A stretch of DNA of 64,000 nt from Thozetella sp. PMI_491 (GCA_021432635.1 MU270021.1:1000594-1064593), one strand, 5' to 3'. Positions 31,574 to 43,345 are shown, counted from the first letter of the stretch. Notes: generated by a model from the sequence alone, not told the origin. Numbers and translations are program-made.

Positions 31574-32851
31574 TCAGAACATGGCGAGCGCGTTCGGCGG
31601 CGAGGCTACCGCCCCGGTATAATTGAGTGGCGCACTCGTTACGAAGAAGGACCACCTCTTGTGCTTTTCGCATAGCTCGGCCAACCGGTCCAGATCGAAC
31701 AACTCCCCGATTGGCGTACCCCATCCTGCCAGCAAGATCGGATGTAAATGCCACTTGGGGTCCTCAGGTGCTGTCTGCTGTGAGTACAACGCGAATGCGG
31801 AGCGAAGTGAACACGACTTACGGCGACATTCAAATCCAGGCGAGTCCGAGGCGACGGCAGCGAACTGGTTGTTCCACAGCCACTTCGTGGTATCACGTCC
31901 CTGCCGAAGTCCTGTCCACTCTCTCCGACTGGCGACGTCCTTCTTTCCCTCTTCTGTAAGAGCTCGGTACGCAGCGACGTAACCCGTCCGGAGAAAGAGG
32001 ATGTCGCCGGGCCGGAGGACGAGGCCTTCTTCTTCGACAATCGCCTTCACGTCCTCGATACCAATGCCCCACTTCTCGAAGGTCTTGTAGTCGATTCCCT
32101 TTCTCGTAGCCCACGAGACGTAATCGATGAGAATGCCGCGGCCCGCAATTCCTCGCTCGGTCCAGGCTATGCCCATATCTGGTCAGCAAAAATGGCCTTT
32201 TGAGGCGTTATTAGATTGATATGTGGACGTACGCTGGAGGCTATTCACCTCGGTGCTCGAGCTCTTGTGAATGTCTTCCTGGGTAGCGCTTAGCGCTCAA
32301 TATTAGCTTATACTTCGCCAAGCCCCTGTTCCTGACACCCCCGGAAACCCTCAAGGTCGACGCTCACCCGTTGTAAAACATCTTCTCCTTCTGGTAAGCA
32401 AAATGGCGGAAGCTATCCCACTGGGAGCTGCCTTGGGTGTTGAACGTGATCTACACGGCGAGTTAGTCAAATTGGCGAGAGTTATTGGAGAGCTAGACCG
32501 TGAATTGCCACTAACTAGGTCATCATTCACTACGAGCGGGCTCTTGTCAATGACTTTTTGAGAAAAGCCCGCCCGACCGAGAAGAGGCGGGTTGAACAAA
32601 TCCAGAGGCAAACTGAAGAAATGGTGTTAGTGATGGTCTAATCACCGGAAGATCATGAGTGCTTACTCGAGGCTAATGCGCTCCCCTGTCTTGACCTCTT
32701 CTTGAATAGCCTTCAGTGCCGCTTCTTCAGTAAGATAGTTCAGCGCCCCTAGCGAGCTGTTGGCCCCCCAAAGGCCCCAAGCTGAGTTTGGAGGGTCGCC
32801 TGGGCGGAGGGGCAAGTCATCAAGCTTTGGAAGCGGTTGTTGAGGCGCCAT
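31574..32851 (-). CDS. Cyclase-family metal-dependent hydrolase (kynurenine-formamidase-like, 320 aa)
   Basis: Six exons on the minus strand: 32851..32667, 32612..32516, 32450..32368, 32288..32233, 32166..31822, 31770..31574. The protein starts MAPQQPLPKLDDLPLRPG. Family landmarks are SAWGLWGANSSLGALNYLTE, a metal-site region QWDSFRHFAYQKEKMFYNG, RGILIDYVSWA, LRPGDILFLRTGYV and HPILLAGWGTPIGELFDLD near the end. This fungal branch of the putative-cyclase family (PF04199 type) includes isatin-hydrolase and kynurenine-formamidase relatives. The final intron is 51 nt (GTAAGT...GACAG) and leaves the frame open if retained. Divergent from the gene at 33277. It probably hydrolyses a cyclic amide, lactone or related intermediate; the substrate is unknown. 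Confidence 0.84.
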
Positions 32852-33276
32852 GGTGCGTACACGAGAGGGGTGGAGGGGCCGGGTGTTCCTAACCAAACCA
32901 GGGATGTTGAACGCGATATCCAGCCGGTAGTAGTATTGGTTGTGCTGTATGCTCTTCTTTCTCTGGTCTTTTAGCACCCCCTGAGTGCTCTCTGGATGCC
33001 CTGAAAAGAAGACGGGGCTAATCGGATATCGATTTCCACAGGGGTTTCCCCCGCTCTCCGCAACGGAGAAGCTAGGTGGAGTCTCGGACAAGCGCATGCA
33101 TGTAGAAGAGCTATAGTTAGCGCCCTGCTCCATCACAGCTGCTTTGTTTAAATTTCCATGATGTAGCGGGTTTGTCCCAGTCTAAGTCAGGTACACGGAT
33201 CCCGAATCGTAGCTCACGTCGCCTCATCGTATCAGACAATCCCAAACAGTACTCCTACCAAGTCCCGTTCGCTAAA
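32852..33276. promoter_or_regulatory. Shared promoter of cyclase and dimeric-barrel genes
   Basis: A 425-bp interval between divergent starts at 32851 and 33277. No separate gene fits. It must drive both genes and is a natural place to look for sites of the Zn2Cys6 regulator at 34007. Confidence 0.45.
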
Positions 33277-33936
33277 ATGCCCACCCGAGGAATCTTGATG
33301 CGGCTTGCCTCGCAGAAAGATGAAGAAGTACCCAGTCAGTCAGCTCTGTTGCCTCCAACAGTCGCTCCACACATCGAAGCCACCTACACATTTCGATGCG
33401 ACGACAACGGCTCCCCGGAATATAATACCATATACTTCCTATCCGACATCGAACCCATCCTAGAGAGGGACACATTTTACACCGAAGACCAGAAGGGTCA
33501 CGAACAAGATTTCAGCGCTCTCTCTTGGGTCATTGCATCCTTCATCAACGGCAGGGGCAATGGGGACGCTGTCGCGTCGTCAGAAACCCATGTCCCGGCG
33601 TCGCCCCCAACCGTTGGTTCCGTGCTAGTCGCCAATGGCTCCACGCCAGTTCCGGAGAAGGAATATGACTACCACGCTTGGTACGACGAGGAGCACGGTG
33701 CGAAGCTAGCCCACGTTCCGGGATGGCAACTTAGCCGCCGCTACAAGTTGGAGAAGTCATACGGCGATGTGCCCACCGCGAACTTCTACGGGCTCAACTT
33801 CTACGACGAGCAGAACGGACTGGGGGGGCCGGAGTGGAAGGCCGGTGTGACAGATTGGACGCTGCGCATCCGGCAGCAGGCCGCTAAGCCGAACATCAGG
33901 CGGGTCTGGAAGCTGTCCTTGGTGCAAGCAGCATGA
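33277..33936 (+). CDS. EthD-like dimeric alpha-beta barrel protein (219 aa)
   Basis: Single exon from ATG at 33277. The C-terminal half contains the EthD-like pattern YDYHAWYDEEHGAKLAHVPGW followed by SRRYKLE and FYGLNFYDE. The N-terminal half (MPTRGILMRLASQKDE, ATYTFRCDDNG, NTIYFLSDIEPIL) could be a second, diverged barrel. No signal peptide. In this family the His of the WYDxEH motif often takes part in catalysis or substrate binding. It is the second dimeric-barrel protein of the cluster and unlike the first in sequence. It lies tail to tail with the regulator gene at 34007, 70 bp away. Precise function unknown. Confidence 0.76.
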   Translation: MPTRGILMRLASQKDEEVPSQSALLPPTVAPHIEATYTFRCDDNGSPEYNTIYFLSDIEPILERDTFYTEDQKGHEQDFSALSWVIASFINGRGNGDAVASSETHVPASPPTVGSVLVANGSTPVPEKEYDYHAWYDEEHGAKLAHVPGWQLSRRYKLEKSYGDVPTANFYGLNFYDEQNGLGGPEWKAGVTDWTLRIRQQAAKPNIRRVWKLSLVQAA

Positions 33937-34006
33937 TGAGATTAGGACTTATTACGCCGTGGCCTGGGCCAGGGCAAGCCAATACACTTATGTGACAAGA
34001 TGCGCC

Positions 34007-36606
34007 TCAGAAGAACGTAGACTGATGGGCGAAAAGCCCGTACAAGGTATCGTTCGTGATGGTCAGCTCTTGATCGTTGGGAAAGTCTAGCTCGCCTAGC
34101 GGCAAAGGGTCGAAGAAGGCGTGCGGATGATACGTATCGGACTCAAGCCCTCCAGCCGAGGCGGTACCAGGCGCTCCGTTGCCAAACGCACAGATCTCCA
34201 TCATGCGAGAGAAGGCCAGCTCGTTTTCGGGGTGGTCCTGCGGCTGCGGAATGCTGCTTCCCAATTCATTCACCATCTCCCGAAGAATGGCGACAGGTTT
34301 CCGTAGCCCGAAGTTGCATCCTCGCTGCAGCTCCGAGAGTGCTGTCCAGAAGAAGCTGATGGGCTCCCGGAATCTCTCAGGGTCGCTCTTGCTCTGGCGG
34401 AGTATAACTACCACGGCGGAATACACGGCAAAGGAGAGAAGAAATGGCGTCCTTCGTAGTGTAAGGCCGTCTCGGTACGCGCTGACCAGCTTCCAGATAG
34501 CAAGCGCGCTCTCTATGCAGCTCTGCTCGCTCGCCTTGCGCTCCGCCTCATCGATAGTGGCTTGGAGGTAGCCACCGTCTAAGAAAGGGCGTTGGAGAAG
34601 GATATTCAATGAGTGAGAGGTCGTGCTATATTCCGTCAGCCATCGCTCAGACTCGTGCAATCGTGGGGAGATGCTCACTGCGGCGTAATCTGGTGCGGCG
34701 GCGGAACAGGATCCACCCCGGGCTCATACCGCAGATGGTCCGGCAAACTTGATCGCCAAGTCCGGAGCTGCGCTTCGATGTCTATCTTCTCTGCTTTTAG
34801 ATCCAATCTACTGCTCTTAATATAGTTAATGTTGTAAAAAGTTCCGGTGATGCGCGCCGAAAGCTGGGCGAGGCCGATCAAGGCGTTGAAGGTGGAGGTG
34901 GCGTAGGCAGGCTGTGACACATAGTTCACGAGCGTGTCATGGGAGCTCGAACGCTGAACGGTATCGATGTAAGGTGACCATTCCTCCAGTTCTTCGTAGC
35001 TATCCAAGAACAGCTGCGGTACGCGGCCATCCGTCGGCCGCAGAGTCATTTGTCTCCCCAGGTAAAGGCTCTGCGTAGCGTCTGTAATCAACGCCCCCCA
35101 GTACAGCCGCCGCCTCCATTCCTTCTCAATGTCTATATTGATGTCGTAGGCAGTACTGGGAGCGGGGTGGTGTGAGTCGTTGGTAAGATGTAGCCCCAGA
35201 TCGATCACCATTCTATACGCGATTCCGCACATGATCCAGCCGGCACTGGACCGCCCCTGCGACACTAATGCCGCACCAGCTAGCAGCAGGCCGGCGGCGG
35301 TCGGAATACTAGGTCTCTCCATCTCCTCCACAAGCAGGACGCGTATTCTTTGATAGAATTTGTCGCCCGCGCTTTGCGTGTCCTCCGGCGATGTGCGAAG
35401 GCAGGTGCGGTCACTGTAGAGGCTGCTCGTGTAGTACATGGCGTTGAGCAGTAGCTTGTTACACCAGCGCCCTCCGTTGATAAGTGAGTCCATGACGGCG
35501 GGTCGGTACGTCAAGAGGTAGGCAAAGTGCTGACGGTTCCAGTGTAGATCGAGCAAGTGTCTTGCCAGCTCAAGGTCCACGCCGTCGAGGTCCATGGTGC
35601 TGGGTGGGTGTCGGTAGGCGTATGCCTCCCGCTGTCGCTGGATAGCAGCATAGCCGACTAGCTGGGCTTGGATGGCTGCCTGGCTGGACTCGTCAAAGCT
35701 CGAGTCTCTGTTCGCGGTCCTGTTCCCGACTCTACGGTGCATCATGCTAGTAGCACCGTGGACAGATACTTTCCCATCATGCCCCACGTCGAGCCCAGCA
35801 ATTTGTGCCTCGCATGGGGAGAGATTAGACTGCGGCGAGCCCGCCCCCTGATCCTGCGGTCGCAGGGCGGCATTGGTGGGCGGCCTCTTTGATAGAGGTG
35901 ATGCCGCGTTCTCATTGACGTGGTCCCTCAAGGCGCTATACGTCGAATCTCCTATACTTGGGGCTTTAGGTACCGCGATTCGGCTCTCCGTAGGCCCTGG
36001 AGACTGCCATGGAGGGGGGCGGTATGGTGTTCTTTCCGCCATCACAGGAGTATCAGGTAGCTGCTCGGAGTGGCCGCCGTTGTGTTCTAACTGCTGCCCA
36101 GGTGTTTTACCGGAGAAGATGTCTGGAAATGGCGAAGGTTGGCCAGTCTGCCTTTCTTCACCCTCCTGGCGAGACGCATTGATTTGTTCCCAGAGGTCCA
36201 CGATCTGCTGTTCGAGGTCGAGGACGCGGCTGTTTGGGCGACGCAGCAGACGACGGGTGTCTTGCGGATACACGCAATCGACGTCGCTCGCCGTGCAGGC
36301 TCGACAATTCGGTCGCGTACCGTCGCATTTAACCTACAGATGGGTTAGTCGGGGATCTCAAGCTTTGCTTTTGGCCGAGAAGCAGATGCCAGCATCTTAA
36401 GAGAGCGCGCCGCGTACCTTCTTCTTGCGACAATGAACGCATGTCTTGCAGGTGGTTCCCAAGGTCGGATCTCGCGGTCTCTTATTACGGGGTAGTTTTG
36501 CAGCCCGCCGGCCGCCTCTGGAACCCTCGCTCTGCCCGGGAGAGCCGACTTCACTGCCTCGACTGACGTCTTCCATGGGCGAGGAAGGTGTGCACGGAAC
36601 GCTCAT
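34007..36606 (-). CDS. Zn2Cys6 fungal-specific transcription factor (820 aa)
   Basis: Three exons: 36606..36418, 36333..34679, 34625..34007. The zinc cluster has Cys56, 59, 66, 73, 76 and 83 (CVHCRKKKVKC and CRACTASDVDC), with the first intron falling inside it between Lys63 and Val64. A leucine-rich dimerisation helix follows (NSRVLDLEQQIVDLWEQI). The middle fungal-specific regulatory domain spans about residues 290-500 (HFAYLLTYRPAVMDSLI, AYRMVIDLGLHLTND, RRRLYWGALITDA). The last intron (53 nt, GTGAGC...TATAG) joins ITPH to TTSHSLNILLQRPF. It is divergent from the Baeyer-Villiger monooxygenase with a 584-bp shared promoter, and central in the metabolic block, so a pathway-specific role is likely. 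Confidence 0.88.
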
Positions 36607-37190
36607 CGCTCCGCTGTCCTCGACATATCGCCAATCAGACACTTACAGCACGTCCGGATTGTATAGTATGAATGCGAATCGTGCAGCGCTGAGTCAAGGC
36701 TCCGTCACCTCCAAACTTCAGAGATTGTGGCTCTCTCTCCCCGCCGCTTCACCCCCCAGATTCTCCGCATCGCTGCTGTGGATCCGTCGGGGCAGCAAAG
36801 ACTGGGCCCCCCACAAGAGCCATGGCACCGGTCCACACTAGTCGAGGTCGGGGGCTTGGCTCACCCTCGGCTCTGCTAGCTTTCTCGTCCAGGTGACCAT
36901 AGGCGAGGCAAGGTGGCGTCGTGGTGGAGGTGGCCCCTCCAACCCTCAAAATCGTAGCCGGACTTCGATGTCCGGCACACTTACCAACCTCGGAGATGCT
37001 GTGTCCGATGTGCGACCACACGCTTCCTTGGGGACACCCCCGAAGGGGTAGTTCATAGTCATTTAATACAGACTTTACGGATACCTTTCTGTCTGGCCGA
37101 GCTTGCTACGTCTCTACCATCACAAGCCCAGTCATCCCTACGACCGGCACTTTACCTGATTTAGACGCACGATACGCGTGTACGACGACC
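36607..37190. promoter_or_regulatory. Shared promoter of regulator and monooxygenase
   Basis: 584 bp between divergent start codons at 36606 and 37191. No coding frame of its own. This is the best candidate region for autoregulation by the Zn2Cys6 protein. I did not identify a specific CGG-inverted-repeat site with certainty. Confidence 0.45.
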
Positions 37191-39212
37191 ATGGCCCCTT
37201 CAGCAATCCCTTTAGAGCCCGAGGTGTCTCATGTTGAGACAGTCAAGGCCAAGGTTGCTACCAGCTTCAATGATGCTGTCGAGTCCGCCTACCGCATCAT
37301 CGAACAGCCTATTGGCACGCGCCGGGCCCTACGCGTGGTGTGCATGGGCGCTGGCTATAGCGGCTTGATGATGGCCATCGTGTTCAACGAGCGATTGAGA
37401 GATTCTAACGCGACTCTGACGGTGTACGAGAGGAACGACGATATTGGCGGCACATGGCTCGAGAATCGGTACCCAGGATGCCGATGCGACATTCCTGCGT
37501 GAGCCGCCATGCTGATATCATGGTGTCAAACTGAGTCTAACACCCACTAGGCACAATTACAGCTACAGCTTCTGCCCGAACCCCAACTGGCCGGGCTACT
37601 ATGCCACCGCTGAACAGATTCACGGATACATGAAGGACGTCGAGCGCAAGTACGACTGCTCCAAGTACATCAAATGCAGACATGCGATCCAGTCAGCCAT
37701 CTGGAACGAGCAGAAGGGCAAGTGGGACCTCAAGGTCAAAGATCTCGACGGTGTCGTGTTCATAGACGAATGCGATGTTTTCATTAACGCCGGTGGAGTT
37801 CTAAAGTTTGATTCATCCTAGGCCCTTACTCCCAGGCGAAGCTAACGAGCTATAGCAACTGGACGTGGCCTTCCATCAAGGGCCTTGACACATTTGGCGG
37901 CAAGCTCCTCCATTCGGCGCGGTGGGATGATTCGTATGACTTCACCGACAAGCGCATTGCCGTAATCGGTATTGGGTCGTCTGGAATTCAAATCATTCCC
38001 CAGCTTTCCAAAGGTTAGACGGCCCCTGCGCACCTCTGAGGGCACGAATATACTGACACCTTGTAGTTGTAAAGAGTATGGATGTGCACATTCGCACACA
38101 GACATGGATCAGCCCGGCGCCAGGAATCAACGAGCCCACTGCCAACGACCCGGAGATGGACGCGGACTACAACTTCACGGAGAAATCCCTGAACGAGTTC
38201 AAGGATCCAGAAACGCTGCGCCAGTACCGCGCCGCGATCATGGACCGGCGGATCGAGAACTTCAACCGGGCCATGGCGGACTCGGATATTCAGAAGCAGG
38301 CCCAAGAACTGTTCCGCAAGTCCATGCTCACCCGGCTAGGCGATAGCCCCAAAGCCAAGAGGATCGCAGAATACCTCCTACCTAGCTTCCCGGTGGGGTG
38401 CAGGCGCCAGACCCCCGGCCCGGGATTCTTGGAGGCACTGCTGCAGGACAACATCGAGACGCACTGGGACAGCATCGAGGCCATCACGCCTCGGGGTATC
38501 CAGTTCAAGAACGGAGAGGAGGCGGAATATGACGCCATTGTTTGCGCCACAGGATTCGATACCACGTTCAAGCCGGCTTTCCCTATCATCGGCAGAAACG
38601 GAGTGAACCTCGCACAGAAGTGGACGGAGGACCGCCCCAAAGCGTACTTCGGCTTCTGCGTCCCCGATATGCCCAACTACTTTTGTACGTGTCAAGCCAG
38701 TCTCGGAGCTATATTTCTCGCAGATTACTAACAGGGTGTTTCCAGGCTTTGTGGGTCCCAACTCGCCCATCTCCAACGGGTCACTCATCCTGGGAATCCA
38801 GGCCACGGCCATGTACGTGTACAAGTGGATCAACAAGCTCCAGACGGAGGGGTACCAATCTTTTGAAGTGCGCGATGATGTCAACGAGGAATACAACGAG
38901 CATATGCAGCAGTATCTCGAGCGGACTGTGTGGACGCGCGGCTGCAGGAGCTGGTACAAGAGAGGGACGGTGGACGGGCCGGTGGTGGCCATCTACGGGG
39001 GCACCAGCTTCCACTTTATGGAGGCTATCACGAGCCCGCGCTGGGAAGACTTCCATCTGAAGCGAAGCCCGGAGGCATCGGTTAATAGGTTTGCTTACTT
39101 GGGCAACGGATTCACGATTCGCGAGACTAAGAAGGGGTCGGTCGGGGCTACACAGACTCTCGATTTTGACGAATACTGGAACCTATTCCATTTACCCGAG
39201 ATACACAACTAG
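37191..39212 (+). CDS. Type I Baeyer-Villiger (flavin) monooxygenase (601 aa)
   Basis: Five exons: 37191..37498, 37551..37805, 37856..38013, 38067..38684, 38746..39212. FAD-binding Rossmann motif GAGYSG at 53-58, with the YERNDDIGGTW block next. The Baeyer-Villiger fingerprint FxGxxxHxxxW(P/D) is FGGKLLHSARWD at 200-211. The NADPH-binding motif GIGSSG is at 225-230. The C-terminal part has IVCATGFDTTFKP and FGFCVPDMPNYF. The enzyme inserts one oxygen atom from O2 next to a ketone carbonyl, giving an ester or lactone, using NADPH and FAD. N-terminal extension of about 45 residues as in fungal relatives of 4-hydroxyacetophenone monooxygenase. No transmembrane segment. It forms the core of the block with the esterase, cyclase and transporter. 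Confidence 0.92.
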
Positions 39213-40053
39213 AAGCAGTTTTATACGATAGATGACCGCAATTCTTTAGATGGTTCCTGAGAAGAATATATTGATAGCCTTGATACATCATCTTGCGTCT
39301 TCATGAAGTAGTGCTGCGTCCTCGACGGGAGTCTTGCATCATACGTCTCTAGCCACTTTCTGCATGTTCTGGGTAGCATATTCAGATTTATGGAGAACTG
39401 CATGCCGGCATTTTGCTTCACGTAGGTCGCCAAAAGAAGACACAGTTCCCCAGCAAACCAAGCCGAGCTCGAATTACCGCTTGATCCATCAAGAATGCCG
39501 GCTTCCTTCTGGTACCATCAGGGGGTGTACCGGTTGGCTAGCCAGGGTGCATTTACCGTAGAATACCATGCACGTTTCCTCACGTCCGACATCTCGCCGG
39601 CTTTAGTACAGCTGCCGGTTTCCGAGTGTTACGGTAAACAGCCAACAAGACTACCGAGAGCGCAGCTGTGGGAGCCCACTAGGAACGTGTGCAAGTCCGC
39701 CAACCCCCTGAACTGCGGGGGAGCGGGCAGCCGGGCAATGGTCTTGGGGATGGTGTGAAGTGCGGGGATAGTGGCTGGTTGCGGGGGGTGTGCAAGCTTG
39801 GAGCTCGTGGAGTTCGGGGTCCGGGGATGAGAGTGGGGCCTGGAGATTCATGTCCGAGGGTTTAGACTTGGATGAACGCGCAACGTTGGCAACCCGCTTG
39901 AAGGGTTTATTTATCCTCACGAGGCCCTGGACTCTCAAGGCTGAGCTGGATCATCAACAACATCCACTGGACAGACTTTTCCACATACCGAGTCTGTCTC
40001 AGGTTGTTCCGTGCGATTCAATCCAGTCCTTCACGCTCTCTCATCCCCCTACA
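39213..40053. other. Intergenic, 0.84 kb, promoter of the transporter
   Basis: No gene supported. The last 100 bp are the C/T-rich leader of the MFS gene. Confidence 0.5.
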
Positions 40054-41843
40054 ATGGCTGCTGCAAACCCCAATTCAGGGGCAGATGTCCCCCCCGAGGG
40101 AGAGAAGCCTGGCCTCGAGGCTGTCCATCTCGAGCACTCTCTGCGTGCCGGTCTCTCATATGAAGATTCGCTTTTCCTCCACAATACCTCCGACAAGGAG
40201 AAGGCCCGGATTTACCGCAAGGTCGATTTTCGACTCACCCCGATGCTCATTCTGCTGTATCTGATCTCGAATCTCGACCGGTAAGATTTTTCCCTTGTTC
40301 CCAACACATCTACAACTACAACGCCAAAAGATTCGACAGGACACTGACCAAAAGTCTCACATAGTGCCAACATCGGGAACGCCAAGATTCAAGGCCTCGA
40401 GAAGAGCCTGAACATGTCCGGCACCGACTACAACGTCGCATCCATGGTGTTCTTCGTCTCCTACATCATCTGCGAGGTTCCCAGCAACGCCATTCTCGTC
40501 AAATTCACTCGGCCGTCCGTATACATTGGGATCCTCGTGACCGCATGGGGCATTATCATGACATGCAGCGGCGTGGTCAAAAGTTTTGGCGGCTTGGTAG
40601 CCACGCGCTTCCTTCTTGGAGTTTTTGAGTGAGTTCGGCGCTCTCAAGTCGACCTCCACGCTAAGAGGCGGTGGCGTTCTAACACATAGGCCAGAGCCGG
40701 CTTCTTTCCCGGAGCAGTCTTCCTGATTAGCCAGTGGTATCCTCCCCACATGACTCAAGTCCGCATGAGTATCATGTACGCCGCTGCGGCTGTGTCAGGC
40801 GCGTTCTCTGGCCTCCTCGCGGCCGGGATCGCACGTATGGACGGTACCGGTGGCTACGAGGGCTGGCGCTGGATTTTCATCATTGAGGGCGTCGTGACCG
40901 TGGGACTCGGGGCCCTGGCCTTCTTCATCTTGCCCGACTCGCCCTCTCTCTCCGGCCGATGGCTGTCCGACTCCGAGATGCGCTTCCTCAACCTCACCTA
41001 CATCAAATACCGCGGCGTGCGGCAGAGCTCCGAGCAGGCGGCTGAGGAGACAGAGAAGAAGTTCAAGTGGTCGATCCTATTCTCGGTCCTGACGGACTGG
41101 CAGCTCTATCTCCAAGCCATGATCTTCATGTCTAGCGTAAGTCTCAGCACTCCGCTCCCGGCAGTCGCCTGTTATTCCAAGTTACAATCTAGTGCTAACT
41201 CAACGTGCAGTCGGTCCCCGTCTATGCGTTCAAATTCTCAATGCCGCAGATCATCCTCAATATGGGATTCACGAGTTCTCAGGCACAGCTTCTTACAGCA
41301 CCACCATATCTCGTCGGCGCCTTCTCGGCAGTGGTGTCCTCGTATTTTGCCGATCGCTATACCTGGCGCCTGCCTTTCATCTTGGCCCCACAAACCTTGG
41401 TCGTGATCGCGTACGCCATCCTCTTCTCGTTCAGCAGCCAGATCTCTAGCAATGTCGCGCTCTGCTATACGGCGGTCCACCTCGCCACCATTGGCTGCTA
41501 CCCCATCGTTCCGGGCGCGAACACGTGGACGGTCAACAACCTCGCCGGCTCCGCGAAGCGGGCTATGGGCATTGCGTTCATGATCGGAGTGGGAAACATC
41601 GGGGGCATCGTCGGTAGCTTCATCTTCCGCGAGGAAGAAAGCCCAAGGTACCAGACTGGATGGGGAACATGCCTAGGTTTTGTCGTGGCGGGCATGATGT
41701 CTGCGAGCATTCTTGAGGCTGGCTACTATACAATCAACAAGAGGAGAAGCCAGCAGACGGAGGAAGAGGTGCGACAGAGGTATTCCGACGATCAGCTGGA
41801 GAAGTTGGGCGACCGCAGTCCCCTGTTCCGTTATACGCTATAG
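40054..41843 (+). CDS. MFS transporter, anion:cation symporter (allantoate permease) family (521 aa)
   Basis: Four exons: 40054..40280, 40365..40628, 40695..41136, 41211..41843. The ACS-family pattern is clear: DFRLTPMLILLYLISNLDRANIGNA with the first helix, RFLLGVFEAGFFPGAVFLISQWY, GAFSGLLAAGI, GYEGWRWIFIIEG, and 12 predicted membrane segments split by a central loop. The third exon acceptor at 40694 restores the conserved FEAGFFPG; the CAG eight bases downstream of an earlier TAG was therefore chosen. Located in the plasma membrane. Relatives carry small organic anions, vitamins or amides. In this cluster it probably imports the substrate or exports an intermediate. Confidence 0.9.
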
Positions 41844-41968
41844 CTCCCGTTAGGTGTTTCGCTACTAATTCGACTACACTGAATGTCCCGTTGCTCGATA
41901 ATAAGAAATGGTACATGCCAGGTAGAGCTTTGCAAGTTAACAGCCCAACCCCGTAGTCACACGCCTTG

Positions 41969-43345
41969 TCATGTTTCTTCAATATTCCCAACGATCCAGA
42001 GCTTCTCGTTGTTCCTTCGCCGCTCGACTGTGTATCGCGCTTGCGCTCTCAGGGCCTTAGCTTCGAATCCGTGCAAGAGATATCTTCGGAGGCCGTCATC
42101 AAGCCTCGGTGGAATCAAGAGACCGCCTAACGACGGGAATGAGTATAAGTACTCGTCGGCAGCTGAGGCGACATGGCTAAAGATGAAGTCTAGCAGTCCA
42201 ACAAGGCGGCGCGTTCCTGGGTCAAAGAGAAAATTCTGGACGTCTTGATGCAACGAAAGTTAGTAGACGACCAAAGTAATAGGCTGTCGAGTCTATGAAG
42301 TCCTACCGAAGTCACCATGGACCAATGTCTGTGGAGCGTTGGGCCTAGAGGCTTCCTTTAGCAATGGTTCAAAGCCCTTGGCCACGAAAGCATCCCTCCG
42401 CGAGCGTAAGTTTGTATTCTCCCATCCAGCCACAATATCACCATATGTCCATGAAGGCAAGTTGCGTCTGGAGATATCTGCGTGTTGTGAGCACTCTGAT
42501 CGAGCGGAGGAGATTGGCAGGTCGACGCGCTGTGTATATAATTCATGATACGCATCGCAGGCGCCAGTAGCGCCATTAATGGGCGTGGGACTGACCACAA
42601 TGCTGCCGTCATTGGCAAACCCCAAGCCTCCATAGCCTTTAACGGAGACGGGAAGTTTACAATCCTGGATGAGCTTAAAGGTTTGGGAAATTTGGGCGAG
42701 AATATCCATCTTGGTAGCGGCATTCATCTTCTCCCATGCCTGAGGAGAGACGACCTCGCCTGCAGGAACTCCAGTAGTATCCATCCTGGCGCATCGGTGG
42801 TGGCGGCCTTCCAGCCGTACACGCACGGCACAATTTGTGTGTCTAGTGACGTCAGTGCATCACAGGCGAGAGACAAGCTAGCTATCTCACTCTGGACTGC
42901 AACGGAATCGTTTAATGCAGCTCCCGGATCAGTGAAGCGCATGATGAGGTTATCAGTGTTTGAGGGCATGATTCCTACCCCGCCTACCCCGGGGTGGACT
43001 GGTTGCTGTCCGGTGGTGTCTTCCTCGGGATCGAAAGGACCCACTGGCACGACATAGACCTTGCTACTATTGGAGTAGAGCGCCAGCGAGATGCTTATAG
43101 TCTGTTCCTTGGGCGTTTGTGTAAACAGTCGCTCTGCCAAGAACTGAGTATACTTGCCTCTCGCCCAGAACGTGTCTCCAGCACATCCCGGATCTCTTTC
43201 TCCATCTCTGGTACAGCTTGGAGAACGGTCATGGTTGCCGGTGCGGTCTTGGTGTACCCTGGTTCTTGAGAAAGGCAATTTTGTTGCCGCGGTTAATGTG
43301 GACGGCGGCATCGAGTTGCGGAATATCGTAGACTTTAAAGAGCTG
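41969..43345 (-). pseudogene. Aminoglycoside-phosphotransferase-like kinase, apparently broken
   Basis: Kinase-like (APH fold) gene on the minus strand. The last two exons are clear: 42307 upward and 42243..41969. They join across a 63-nt GTAGGA intron to give LVHGDFDVQNFLFD (catalytic loop HGDxxxxN) and LVGLLDFIFSH (metal-binding Asp). Upstream, the N-lobe reads NLIMRFTDPGAALNDS and GWILLEFLQ in another frame; the frame changes near 42759 (LQ to GEVVSPQAWEKM). Further upstream, protein-like text continues in two more frames (VHINRGNKIAFLKNQ, QAVPEMEKEIRDVLETRSG), so two more frame changes are likely near 43260 and 43150. No in-frame ATG is found. A 50-nt GC-AG intron near 42760 is a less likely alternative to the frameshift. 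Function is probably lost, unless the breaks are sequence errors. Confidence 0.65.

Noticed and set aside
31771-31821. Apparent frame break in the cyclase gene after FECR
   Set aside because: With the acceptor GACAG at 31771 the intron is 51 nt and the frame continues as PEDPKWHLHP; the first CAG tried gave a false stop.
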